A DNA stretch of 64,000 nt, taken from positions 16,637,501 to 16,701,500 of the forward strand of contig NC_058047.1 of the NCBI RefSeq assembly GCF_020085105.1, written 5' to 3'. Both the position numbers and the translations under genes were made by a program. Below, one piece after another: positions 1 to 23,709 of this stretch; within the stretch, counting starts at the first letter, position 1, and every line of letters starts with the position of its first letter. Under the pieces are notes generated by a model. It was not told where the DNA came from, did no database searches, and saw only the letters and a list, made by a program, of their open reading frames with translations. Source of the DNA: Siniperca chuatsi. Lineage: Eukaryota; Chordata; Actinopteri; Centrarchiformes; Sinipercidae.

Positions 1-2398
1 ATTTCTTTTCCACAACATGGGAATCAAAAGCCGGGCTCTCCGACCTTTCTGTGCCACTAGGGTGTGTGTTTATCTGGTGAACACATGCTCAGATAAAACC
101 TCTGAGAAACTATTAAAGTAGACTGAAGTCATGATCAGTGTTCAGATAATGCCCAGGGATGAAAATGCTTCAAATTGTGATATTATTTCCACAAATATCC
201 TTATTTTCAGACTTTAAAGGTTTTGCTTCTTGTTGCATTTTGGCCATGATACCGATGAGGGGATTTTGAGGTCCAGCGACTTCCCATTCCCTCGTCTCTC
301 ATCCCTGCATCATAATGTGGCATTGTCAGTGATAAGGTGTTGGAGTGTCATTTTATCGCCTCACAATGATAAGAATTGAAATAATAATAATAAGACACTA
401 GTAAATCCATTGTCATTACTTCCCCCACTATTCAACAATGAAGGTAATTTTCAAGATCATTGTGTTGCAAACACTCCTCCGCCTGCTCAAGTAACTGTCA
501 GTATTTTAATGTGTTTTTTCCCATTTGGAAAACATGGTAGAAATGTTTTCTGTGGCCGTTGTCTTTTATTTTTTTAAATTTTGTTTGGGTTTGTTGATCA
601 GTGCCCTTAATTCTGTATCAGCAGACCTAGACAAGCCAATGGCTGATCTGAAGACCACACTTGTATACATACCACTAAGAATAGAAAAATTAAAGGAACC
701 AGGTTGCCCATGTTTATTAAGCTTTTTAGACGACGAAAAGCCTCTTGTTCACTATCATCAGACAGGCTGATGCTAAATGAAATCTCTCAACTCTAAGAGG
801 CATGATAAATATGGGTCTTTGATTCTAAGTGGTATGGTAGTGTAGACTTCAAAAATGTGGCTTTGTTTTTGTTATGTATTTACCCTGTAAGAAAGCTAAT
901 GTCATCTGTTGTTGCTACAGTTCTAGTGAACATAGAAGTGTGGAAAGCCCCAAGGCCGGTCTTGTGAAATATTACCTCATTGCAGTCATTAGTAACCAGT
1001 TGGACAAACCTGTCATTTTTGTAAATGTCTTAAATTTTTCCTCAAACTTTGTCCACAAACCTTTTACAGTTTCATAAATACAACACAGACACAAGCATCA
1101 TTTTTAAACAAACATAACTTTATTTTCTTCCATTTTGAATACTAACAATTAAGTTAATCTTGGGCTTTGTCATATTGTTCAAAGACTTTAATTTGTTTGC
1201 CTTTTGAAGTTGATGCTGTCTTAAAATATGGCGGCATGAGGGAAAGAAGTGTCTTTGCTCTTGTGCCTTTTTCTGTTTGAGAAGTTTCCTTAATTAGTGG
1301 AAACCATTGCTATCTATGCAAAGTAAGGCCCATTAAAAACATTTGGTATAGAATGAGAACATCTCCAAAGGGATTAAGTCCATGTTTCAGTTGTTAAATG
1401 ATCAAAAGTTGTAGAAAATACAGTTTTGGATCTGAAGCTCTTGTTTTCAGGCTCTTGTACAAAGTCAAAAAGAGGAAATCCACAACACTCAGAGTTTGAG
1501 TTTATTAAAGGAAATTTTCTAAAAGTCTTAATGTGAACAGCTTAAAAATGTTTTACTTATTAAATAATTACAATTTTCCTGTGTGAAAGGCATGACGGGA
1601 CTTAGTAGCTGTGTGAAGGAAACCAAATTTGACAGGGTTTAGATTTTTTTATGAATAAAAATTGTGGAAAACATTTTTAAAAGATCATTAACTGTAGAAA
1701 GGTTCCAAGTATTTTTAGAGATGTGATGAGAGTCCATTATAGTAAGTAGGAAATGTGTGTCGCGAGAAGGAAACAGGCTCAAATTAGCTTGATGACGTAT
1801 AATAAAACAGTCTTTAATACATCTTTCTCATAGCACAGCAGACATTTTGACTGGTCATAGCAGGAAAACGATTAACGATCGCTCTGTTCCAGTTTAAGTG
1901 TCCAAGTAAGCCACACCAGTGAACCAGCATGCTCAGTACCGCGGCCTTGACCTTCACCTTAAACTATGAATTAAATATAAACTCCACCATTTTTTCTCTG
2001 AATGCTTTGGATTTCCTTCTTTTTGGATGTGCCTATAACCTTCCACTCCAAACAACACGCTGGCGATTGTGCTACTTTTTTGCTATTTTTTTCTCCTCTC
2101 TGATATCTGTAAAACATAGAGACACTCTAGTCCTCCTTATTCGATAGTCAAATGCTTGCCTTTTCTCTCATATCTTCCCCTCATTATTTTTTCTCACAAA
2201 GAAACAGAGTATTTAAGGATTCAAGGAAATGTCTGGTCACATGAGAGAAACATGAGCGTCCAGTGTTTTTATAATTTCATCCCCGATCAGCGTCTGTACA
2301 TCAACAGTAACAACACTTAACTATGTATTGCAGTCATCATTTGGGTTTTGCATTAGTGTGACTGTAAGTCATGAGCTAGTACATGTTATCTCCACTAG
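1..2398. other. Non-coding stretch upstream of the first visible zfr2 exon, probably zfr2 intron
   Basis: No exon of a recognisable protein was found here on either strand. The first visible zfr2 exon begins at 2399 after an AG acceptor and in mid-codon, so this stretch is most simply an intron of zfr2 whose earlier exons lie outside the window. It is AT-rich and shows no clear mobile element. Short open frames (for example 525-770 and 1929-2147) have no recognisable domain and no exon-like borders. Confidence 0.6.
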
Positions 2399-5419
<3,021 letters not shown>

Positions 5420-7190
5420 CCTCTGCCTGCAGTGTGGGGGCGTTTGCTAGTTTAGAGACTGGTAGAATGTCAAAACTTTTCTTATCTTGGAAACAATCTT
5501 AACACGCAGCTATACACATATGAATATAACTGACTGTACACGTCTGCCCTTGAATTAAGAGGAATAATGTGTTGGAGGAGGAGACTGAAGTTTGAGAATC
5601 TGTACTGCAATTCCTTCTCCCGTATAATAAGTGTCTTTTAAAGTGTGCAGAGAAAATTGGCTCAGTAAAAAATCATGAAAATGACTGATTACATCATTCC
5701 ATTCCACTATAATTTCACACTAACTACTGATTATCCCTCTCCTCTTTATTCACAACAGTTAAACCTCCATTGTCAACTACTGTTGTACTGTTTTCTATGA
5801 TATTAAAGCCTCCAGTTAAATCATCAGCACCTTAAGGTTTATTTCCAGCTTTTCTCTTTGAAGAAGAGTTTGAACTCAACTGCTCTCCAGGCCAGTGCAC
5901 TTGTACCATCCAACTCTTGAGTCAGGACTCGCTGAACTAACGTTGGTTCATGACATTTATACACTGAAATGTGTTTTTCACTCTGTGTTTAAATGAAAAA
6001 AAGATGGGGGTTTAAGTTTTTGAAGCTTTGAAACTGTGAGAGATCAGAGAAGACTGACTGTGTTTAGGATCTACATACATACAGTACTGTGATGTTCATT
6101 GTGCCTAAGATGACGCATTAGTGATAAAATAGTCTGATGCTGTTGAGCGAAGTCTGTCCTGAGCTCTTTTTGCTGTGTGACATTTCCTCCTGACACATTT
6201 TGAAAACTTGAGAGATAAGTTGATAGAGTTGGGAAATCCAAAGGCCCTGCATCAAAATAACTTCCCCTTTTGAAAATACCGTTAAGGTGTTGCAAGAAAC
6301 AAAGACAAAGAAGCTCTGCTTTGTGCAGCATCCCCATCACACTGAGAGTAGATCAGTCTGAAGAGAGAGAAGTCTTGTGTTGCACAGTCTGTAGCATGCT
6401 GAGGGAATGAAGCACTTAGGAAATGACAATGTTACTGTATGCAGCCATAATTTTATCATTTAAATAATATGCCTAGTAATATTTTTTTCTTCCAGAGTAC
6501 AGTTAGCAGAAGAGAGAAGCTTTAGTCTAAAAAAAATAAGACTGAATATCTACTGTATTGATCAAGTAGTCCTTTGACTTTCTTCCTTGTGCCTGCATCA
6601 AGTTGTGTGTTACAAAAAATTGAGTAAGGGGAACATTTATGAGTTGTGAGGTTAATATTGTAATGATCTTATGTCACCAAGATGTAGGAGAGGAAGGGGA
6701 CAGTTGCGCAATTCTTGTGGCTTAAAAGTTGATGTGAGAGAATTACTGTGCCGTTTTAGTTTGATTTTCATTCATCAAGAGCTTCATATAAGTATTGCTT
6801 ATTTTATGTCACAATCTATTTTGTATTGTTTAACGGAAAGTGTGAACGTTGCTGTCATATGATTTGAATGTCTTTGTAGTGTTGCCTAAAATTAAGGGGA
6901 GATATTAAAACACTTTTAAGCCATTTTGTCTCCTGGTCTGTGTTCCCTGGATCACTGCAAGTTTTAACCATTCCCACACTTTGTACATTGTTGTCCTGAG
7001 TAATACAGGAGAAGTCGTTCATGTCACCTACAGCGTCACTTCTTGCATCAACCTCATGAAACATTAACCACATTTTCCTAAATATTGAGGAAGTGGTGTC
7101 ACACTGAAATGAGCGCTCACACCACAGCTGCAGTACATGTCTAGGATATGAATATCTCCAGAATCGGTTCCTGCTGTGTTTTAATGAGGA
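5420..7190. other. zfr2 3' UTR and zfr2-matk spacer
   Basis: This follows the zfr2 stop at 5419. It presumably begins with the zfr2 3' UTR, but no canonical AATAAA was pinned down; an ATTAAA at about 5802 is one candidate. The rest is AT-rich non-coding DNA with no recognised repeat or conserved open frame, leading up to the matk leader exon near 7200. Confidence 0.5.
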
Positions 7191-7199
7191 AATTCGAAT

Positions 7200-7317
7200 G
7201 AGACAGACAGCGGCGGCAGCTGCTGAAGGATTTAAAGTCGTGGTGGTGTTTTCTTCTAGTTTACTGAGCGAGCTGTCCTGCAGAGGAAGGCTGTCCGCAT
7301 CTGACCAGAGAGCGCAG
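7200..7317 (+). other. matk: Probable matk first (non-coding) exon
   Basis: A relatively GC-rich block with GCGGCGGCAGCTGCTG near 7211 ends in AGCGCAG followed by a GTAGG donor at 7318. It lies about 270 bp upstream of the exon carrying the matk start codon. The transcription start is not defined by sequence, so the left border is approximate. Inferred from position, composition and donor only. Confidence 0.4.
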
Positions 7318-7622
7318 GTAGGCCTACTGAAACATTCATGTAGACTAGAAACCTGAACGAGCTGTTGGGGCGTTCATCTTCTGGCTTTTACTTTTATGCG
7401 ACAGGAACAGCCAGGCACAAAGCTCCCGCTTCATTCTTCCTTTATTGTATTTTTGAACCCCCATTGTTAGTTTCCTTGACAACAGCTGTATTGAGGCGTT
7501 TATACAAGACAGTAGTGTATACTTACAGCATACTATATACATTCAGTACCTAGCCTGTTCAGAGACATTTTTCTCTTCGACAGGTGTTAAATACATAATC
7601 ATCCGACCCTCCAGCCCTGCTC

Positions 7623-17543
<9,921 letters not shown>

Positions 17544-17789
17544 TCTTTGTTGTGAATCTTGAACTCACGATTGTGAGAATAGAGTGCCAGCTGTTGGACA
17601 GCTAATCCACACATTGTTACAGTTCCAACTGGATTCCTTTAACCTAACAGATGACAAGATGATCATTATGTAACTCTGGTCATCATGTAATGCCTATGAG
17701 AAAGGGTTTAATGGTTGGAGCCATGAATATACTAAACATTGCTTTAGTGGAGCAAAAATGGGTGAATCAGACCGTGGTATGATCATTTT

Positions 17790-17960
17790 CACTGCCAGAT
17801 TTTTAGCCACACTAGCTGCTCGGCTCTATGGATGGCAAGGTCGGTCTGTCGGTCTGTTGGTCTGTCGGTCTGTTGGTCTGTCGGTCTGTTGGTCTGTTGG
17901 TCGGTCCACCACTTTGGTCCAGACTGAAACTATTTGATGGATTGCCATGACACTTTGTAC
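17790..17960 (-). repeat. Second copy of the GCTAAATGCTAAC-family repeat, with expanded GGTCTGT(C/T) minisatellite
   Basis: The segment GGCTCTATGGATGGCAAGG..GGTCCACCACTTTGGTCCAG..ATGGATTGCCATGAC is the reverse complement of the 3' part of the repeat at 10575-10860. The usual short run of GACC/GACA units has expanded to about seven tandem GGTCTGTC or GGTCTGTT octamers (17840-17906). Confidence 0.6.
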
Positions 17961-19724
17961 AGACAATAATTCCCATGAAAAGACAAAAACCAACAATGCA
18001 TGAATCCAACTAACAAGTGTCCTACTGTCATTAAACACACATCAATGACCCAGACCCTTTCACTGGGTGACATTATAATGAACATGGTAGTTTATGTTGA
18101 CTTATTAAACTTCAGTGCCCAGCTGTTTGGAAATGATTTAGCCCCTTTTAAAAAATTAAGCTTTACATTTAAAGATTTATATCGTCAGGCTGAGTGCCAC
18201 AGGAAGCCAAAAAGCATTTGAGAGCTGTTCTATCACATTGTTGGTTTTTAATGGGATTTGTAAACAATAACAAAAATACAGAATACCGCCAGTCTCATCC
18301 TTAAACAGTATTGTGAAGCCTGATGATGAGTGGCAGCACAGCAACATAATGTGTTAGAAATACTGGACATTTAGTTTGAATCTCCTGAATGACATGTCAT
18401 GTGTCTGAATGTCAGTCCAGTCAGTCAAGTAAAAGCAAATGGGATTTAGTGTCTCTTTATTGCCATATGAATATGGTAACATGTATGATCAAAAATCTAC
18501 TGTTTTACATGAAGCTTAAACACAGATATTTAATGTCAGGGAGAGATCTCCGAAAAAGATTAAACATGTATAGGAAGGAGAAGGGAAAGAGAGAGATGGA
18601 GATAGAGATAGAGGAAAAATGTTCATCCTGAAAGTAATGACAGATCACCCAAATCTGCTTGTTTCCCAGTATTAATGCTCAGCAATATGCCATGGACTCA
18701 GGGCGTAGTATTAAAAATATGTAATGTCATTGCTGGTTTACAGTAAGTAAAGAATTTTACTTATAACGGGCAGCATTTTGCTTGTGTGCAGAGAACATTG
18801 GGAGGATTTGACACATTCTCTATAGCCCTTTGGTTAATTCTCCTAAAGCACGGTAGCTTTGTGACTTGTATGAAAGCCAGAAGTCAGAGATGAACTTTGA
18901 CATGTATTTTATATTTTCAGATTTTGTTTTAGAAACCAAGCCTACTTTACTATATTATTTTGGACACTTTGTCCATCACACTCCGCCAGTCAGCATTCTT
19001 GGGGCAGATTTTATTTTAATTCATTCAAATTTAATTTGTTTTGAAAGACAACATCTATGGGAAAAACAGCATTTATATAGGCTTTTGAGATTATAAGAGT
19101 GACTTTGTGTTATCCACCGTCCTCTTGGGATTTTTGCAGGTACAGAATGTTTTCTGCTTTCCTAATCTTTTGGGGGGGAAAGGGTTTTGGATTGCAGATG
19201 ATTATTTTACATATACAGTCACATATTCTATTCATTAAAGTAAATGTATCTTACTCATTTCACAGTGTGTGATTGTCAGCTGCTTTTTAAATAGGAATGC
19301 AATTAAATGTTCATCTTTCTGATAAGAGTAATACACTTTCACTTCAAAACACACCAGAAAATGAAGCCTCTGGTTTTGGATTGTTGTTACGTTGTCAAGA
19401 CCAAATTAAAGATGTCATTTGATTTAAGTCTACGTAAGCCTGATATTTGTCTCTGTCCCAGGAGACGGACCCCAAATTGATCCTCCGTCTCTTGTTATAT
19501 TATACAGTGCGAGCGAGGGTCCTCCGCGATTTGTTCAATCTGCTCTGTGATTTCCTGAAGCTCTCTAATGGAAAGAAATTAAACACTATGATGTTAAAGT
19601 GCCGACTCTCAGCTGTAATTTTAGGGTTAACATGTAGGAATTGTAACACTTTATATTTACTGTAGTCCCCCAATTATTAAGGGACAAATTAATTAAAGAA
19701 TGCAATTGGACAAATTAATATCAC

Positions 19725-19900
19725 CTTAAAGTCCTCATATTTAATATTTGGTTGTAAATCCTTTGGCTGAAGTTTATGACCTGTAGACATCGCTAGACAC
19801 TCTTGGTGATGCTTTGCCAGGCCTTTAGCCACCCTCAATTGTTGCTTGTTTTGGAGGCTTTTTGCCTTCAGTATGGTCTTTTATAGTCGGCAAGTTGCCC
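19725..19900 (-). pseudogene. Tc1/mariner transposase C-terminal remnant
   Basis: Read on the minus strand, the segment encodes an interrupted peptide KPPKQATIEGG, RPGKASPRV and TSAKGFTTKY followed by a stop. It matches the C-terminus of fish Tc1-like transposases, which usually ends with a KGFxTKY-type motif. Stops interrupt the frame and the catalytic DDE core is absent. It is a short dead fragment. Confidence 0.6.
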
Positions 19901-19929
19901 ATAAAGTGGATCTGCTGTTAAGACAAAAT

Positions 19930-20045
19930 CTTAAGAGCTATTACACGGACTGGCGTGATATTTGGTACAGGACTAAATAATTTGGTGATACCCTCATTTT
20001 TCATCGAGTGCCACCAACAGGTCAAAGTTCCCACTTCACTCTTTC
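19930..20045 (-). repeat. Third, internal fragment of the GCTAAATGCTAAC-family repeat
   Basis: The block GCGTGATATTTGGTACAGGA, then TTTGGTGATACCCTCATTTT and GCCACCAACAGGTCAAAG, corresponds on the minus strand to the middle part of the same fish repeat (the section around 'gacctgttggtggcac...aaatgagggtatcaccaaa'). It directly abuts the Tc1 remnant. Confidence 0.45.
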
Positions 20046-20374
20046 CCCGATCTTACTCATGAAAACTTCAGATTACCAATGATAAATGTTACACATTATT
20101 TTTTAATCAAAGTTATTCACAAAGACTGTTGTTTGAATTTGAATAAAAGATATATTATATATTTATATATTTTGTTGTATTAACTTCATGCAACAGAATC
20201 TACCTCTTCAATAGACCAGAAACTTCAGTAAGGCCAAATTAAACATTTGTAACATTTAGGAGGAGCGATTGGCAGAAATGGAATATAATATTTATAAGTA
20301 TGTTTTCATTAGTGTATAATCACCTGAAAATAAGAATCGTTGTGTTTTCATTACCTAAGAATGAGACATTTTTA

Positions 20375-20770
20375 TCTACAGAGGGAGCGGGTCCCCTTCC
20401 ACGGAGATCGCCATGTTTCTACAGTAGCCCAGAACAGACAAATCGAATACTGGCTCTAGATAGGGCTGTTCACGAGTTTCACGAGCTTCAAAGGGGAGGG
20501 TGATGCGAGTGATATTCAAATGGTTCAAACTGCAATTTCACCACCAAATGCCACTAAATCCGACACACTGGACAATCAAAAAATAACGTTTTATTTATCT
20601 GTTTTACTGCTTTGTTCTTACTAACGCCTCTCCCTCTCGTCATTAACTCTCTATCTCGGTCGACCATCACTGCTCTCTCGCTGTCTCTCTTCAGCTCGTT
20701 AAACTGGGAGGAGGGTCCAACTTTGAATCGTGTGTTTACAAACAGCAACCGACAAATCCTACTTATTCTA
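20375..20770. repeat. Interspersed repeat next to the TTAA element
   Basis: The segment from GGGAGCGGGTCCCCTTCCAC through CCATGTTTCTACAGTAGCCC, CCACTAAATCCGACACACTGG and TTTGAATCGTGTGTTTACAA matches a fish high-copy repeat I recognise by these phrases. It lies immediately left of the TTAA-flanked element at 20774. Borders are approximate and class is uncertain. Confidence 0.45.
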
Positions 20771-20773
20771 ACT

Positions 20774-21478
20774 TTAAAGGTGGGGTATGCGATTCTAATC
20801 CAACACACGTCTTAACAACATAACAAATTCATTGAATATCTCCTCACGGTCCGCTAACTGTCCGTTCAGTGTGTGCGCTGAAAAAAATCTGGTGTTTGTA
20901 CACAGCCCAGCTCTGTAAATACATTTAAATCATGGAAAAAGAAATGGATGACAACAAACAAATTACACTTTTGAACAGAACAGAAATATTTTTTGTTTCA
21001 TGTTATACAAATTAAATTCAAATATACTGTATGTGTCTCTATAGAGTTGTGTAATTATTTACTAACCATACTATTTCATAGTAGGTTGTTATTTTTGATA
21101 GTTATTCTTGACATTTCCCACTTTTTAACCATCAATATGACATCAAGATTTCAATTTACTGCAGATGAAGAATGTTGCATATTTATTTCTTGCAACAAAT
21201 GAGAAAGTATCTTAGGCAGTGACCAGCAGAAGCGGTACTAAATGAAGTGGGAGCCAAAAGAGCCGGCTCTCGGACAAAGGACCGGTACCATAAGATCCGG
21301 TTCCCTTCAAAGAGCCGTACTTCCCATCACTACTTCGCAGCAGCAACTGTAGGGACAGATTGCTAAACCACAACCTAGCTAACGTTAGCTACATTACTTG
21401 CTGTGTCGTTGCTCGCTCTTATATCATGGTATTTGTCATGGTATTGGATTTCTCCAGATTCACATACCCCACCTTTAA
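20774..21478. mobile_element. Non-autonomous element flanked by TTAA (piggyBac- or Kolobok-type)
   Basis: Terminal inverted repeats AGGTGGGGTATG (from 20778) and CATACCCCACCT (ending 21474) are perfect over 12 bp, and each is bordered by TTAA (20774-20777 and 21475-21478). TTAA target duplications are typical of piggyBac and Kolobok transposons. The interior has no transposase frame. A second repeat (21215-21345) lies inside. Confidence 0.72.
21215..21345. repeat. Nested hAT-like fragment with GAGCCGGCTCT palindrome
   Basis: Contains GTGGGAGCCAAAAGAGCCGG, then CTCTCGGACAAAGGACCGG, GATCCGGTTCCCTTCAAAG and AGCCGTACTTCCCATCAC. These phrases are characteristic of a hAT-related family abundant in fish. 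It sits inside the TTAA-flanked element, so it inserted later or was picked up by it. Confidence 0.5.
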
Positions 21479-21674
21479 GACAGATCAGGATCAATCTAAA
21501 CATGCTGCCACTGTGTGTACAGGGTGAAAGCTTACCTGGTGGGGGGCAGCAGTAATTCAATTATGGAAATAAGGTTAAAAGCAGAGCAGCCAGGTGGTTA
21601 GAGGTGGTTGCGTGACAAGGTGACATGACTGACTGACTGACTTATCAAAATGGGGGGGCAATAATGCACACTGA

Positions 21675-22480
21675 TTTAAAGTACCCCTCCACTCAGAAAT
21701 GTGTTTTTCTTATGTTTAAGTGTTTTTAGTACCCTAAAATATCAGACCTTGACTTTACTGACTTGTGTCCGTGCAAAGTTTGTCACTCGAGAGGTGTTTT
21801 CATATTCCTCTACTGAAGGGGGAGATGTCTATACACTTCCCTAAAATTCAAACGTACTCCGGGCAAACTAGATTTGGTACGTCACAAATTCAAAAGCCAA
21901 TCACAATGCCACCTGCAAAGAAACCTGAAACCTCCAGTGCAGAGCGGACATGTCAGTACAGAGCAAGAGTTTGCACTAACTTAGTATAGTAAAAGTTTTG
22001 ACAGCAGACATGGTAGAGTGTGCAGTTTTTGGATGTAAACTGGACCCTGGAGCTCGATTCAACTATCTACTAACGTTACGTAATAACAATATGAACACAC
22101 TGTAACTTCGTCGCAGATATTAGTGTATGTTTCACGACCACTAACTTTGTGTCAGCCACTGCCAGTTGCAAGCTAACAAGTTAAACAATATAAACAAATA
22201 AAAGATGCTAACTACACTTACCTTTCTGATACGTCTGCTAGTCGCTGATTTGGTGCAAAATAGACTCCTCATCTGGGTCTGACTGAGGCTCAAACATGTA
22301 CGGCTGAATCTCCTTTAACACTTTAACACTGCCGACCTCTACCTGTGCATGACTGAACTGCCTCACTGAACTGCTGCGGCTCACACGCAGACAGTGATGC
22401 TGCTGCTGCCAGCCCTATGTTTTTATATTGAGTTTTCCTTTAATAAATACAATACAATAAAAGCCTTGGTAACAAATGAG
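21675..22480 (+). repeat. Probable transposon-derived segment with THAP-like start
   Basis: The block starts with TTTAAAGTACCCCTCCACTC, a fish repeat-like terminus, but the matching right terminus was not found. At 22010 an ATG opens a frame reading MVECAVFGCKLDPGARF, where C-x4-C resembles the start of a THAP zinc finger. The frame is short and nothing further of a THAP protein was seen. Weak call. Confidence 0.3.
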
Positions 22481-23673
22481 GGGATTCTGTCCACAGAAAC
22501 GTTAGAGGGCTTTTAATCTGAAACAGATACAGGAGGTGTTGAGTTGAAAAAAATATTTGTTTCATGTCTGTGACATATTCTTCAGACATTGAAACTGTAG
22601 TGAAAGGTTTTGCTGGTATGTCGTCGATATGACATATCTGATGAACAGATCATTTTCACTGTGTATTTTTGCTGAGAACCATGCAAGTTGCAGAAAGAAT
22701 AGCCGAGACCTCTGTTGTCTAGATCAAGTGTCGCTGCAGCCCACATGATTTGCGCGCGAGACGTGTTGTGGGTTGAACTTTAAGAATAAGAATTATACTT
22801 TTATTTTCACACATTTTAACTGTGCTGGATTTGTTACTCTATATGTAAACTTACAGCTACTCATTGAGCAACCAAAATCACTTGCAAATTAAATTCAAGT
22901 GTAAAGTTTAAAAAGTTCAACCTAAATGTGGTTGAATTTGCTATGGTTCCAATGCATTTGGTTCATGTGTCACAATTTCTATCCATGCTCTGTCTTATGA
23001 TTGCTGTCTCTTCTGTTTTAAATTCAGTAATGCGTCTTGACACTCACCTTACTGTGTCAGTCCTGACCTTCACTTGAACAAACCAGTAAGGATGTTGTTT
23101 TGGCTTTGATCCAGAGAGAATCCATTAGCTTTAAAGAGCTAGCTAGAAGGGAAAGCTTGCAACAGGCGTAGCAACAGTAACTAAGGGGGGCGGGGCTTAA
23201 CAAACAGGTAGTTGGTGCATGGTTGCATTAATGTCGCATTCATGCCAAATTGTTTAGACCGTAATTATGAGCAACCAAGTTGGAAAACCCATCAGCCTGC
23301 CAGTCAAATTTCTGACAATAACAAGAACTACCAGTTGGTAAAACTCAACAAACCATTTGCAAAATGGATAGCCAATTCACTTAATTTAAAAGAAGCTATA
23401 CACAGTTTATATCCTATCTAGTTTCAACAAACTGCTTCAAACATGTAACATCGTAAAAGTAGCTCTGACTGAAAGGCTAGCAGTGGCGGTAACCATGTGT
23501 GAACACGGGGAACAACAAGAGGTTTTCCTGTTCTTCCCATTCTGCCAACATGGCGTGAAAGCGGCGTAACTGCCAGTGTTGGTAGGGGAAGGACTGATGT
23601 TACCATGGAAACAAACTGGTTTTATGGAATTCTGGAGTTCTAACCCAACAGAAGAGCCAATCACAGCACAGTG

Positions 23674-23709
23674 TTCTGTGTGTGTGTGTGTGTGTGCGTG
23701 CGTGTGTGC
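23674..23709. repeat. (TG)n microsatellite followed by a pyrimidine-rich tract
   Basis: About 17 TG dinucleotides with CG interruptions, followed within 40 bp by a tract of roughly 90 nt (23750-23840) that is almost entirely C and T. Confidence 0.85.

Noticed and set aside
17840-17906. Octamer array as a CRISPR or regulatory array
   Set aside because: No spacers; it lies within a known type of interspersed repeat.
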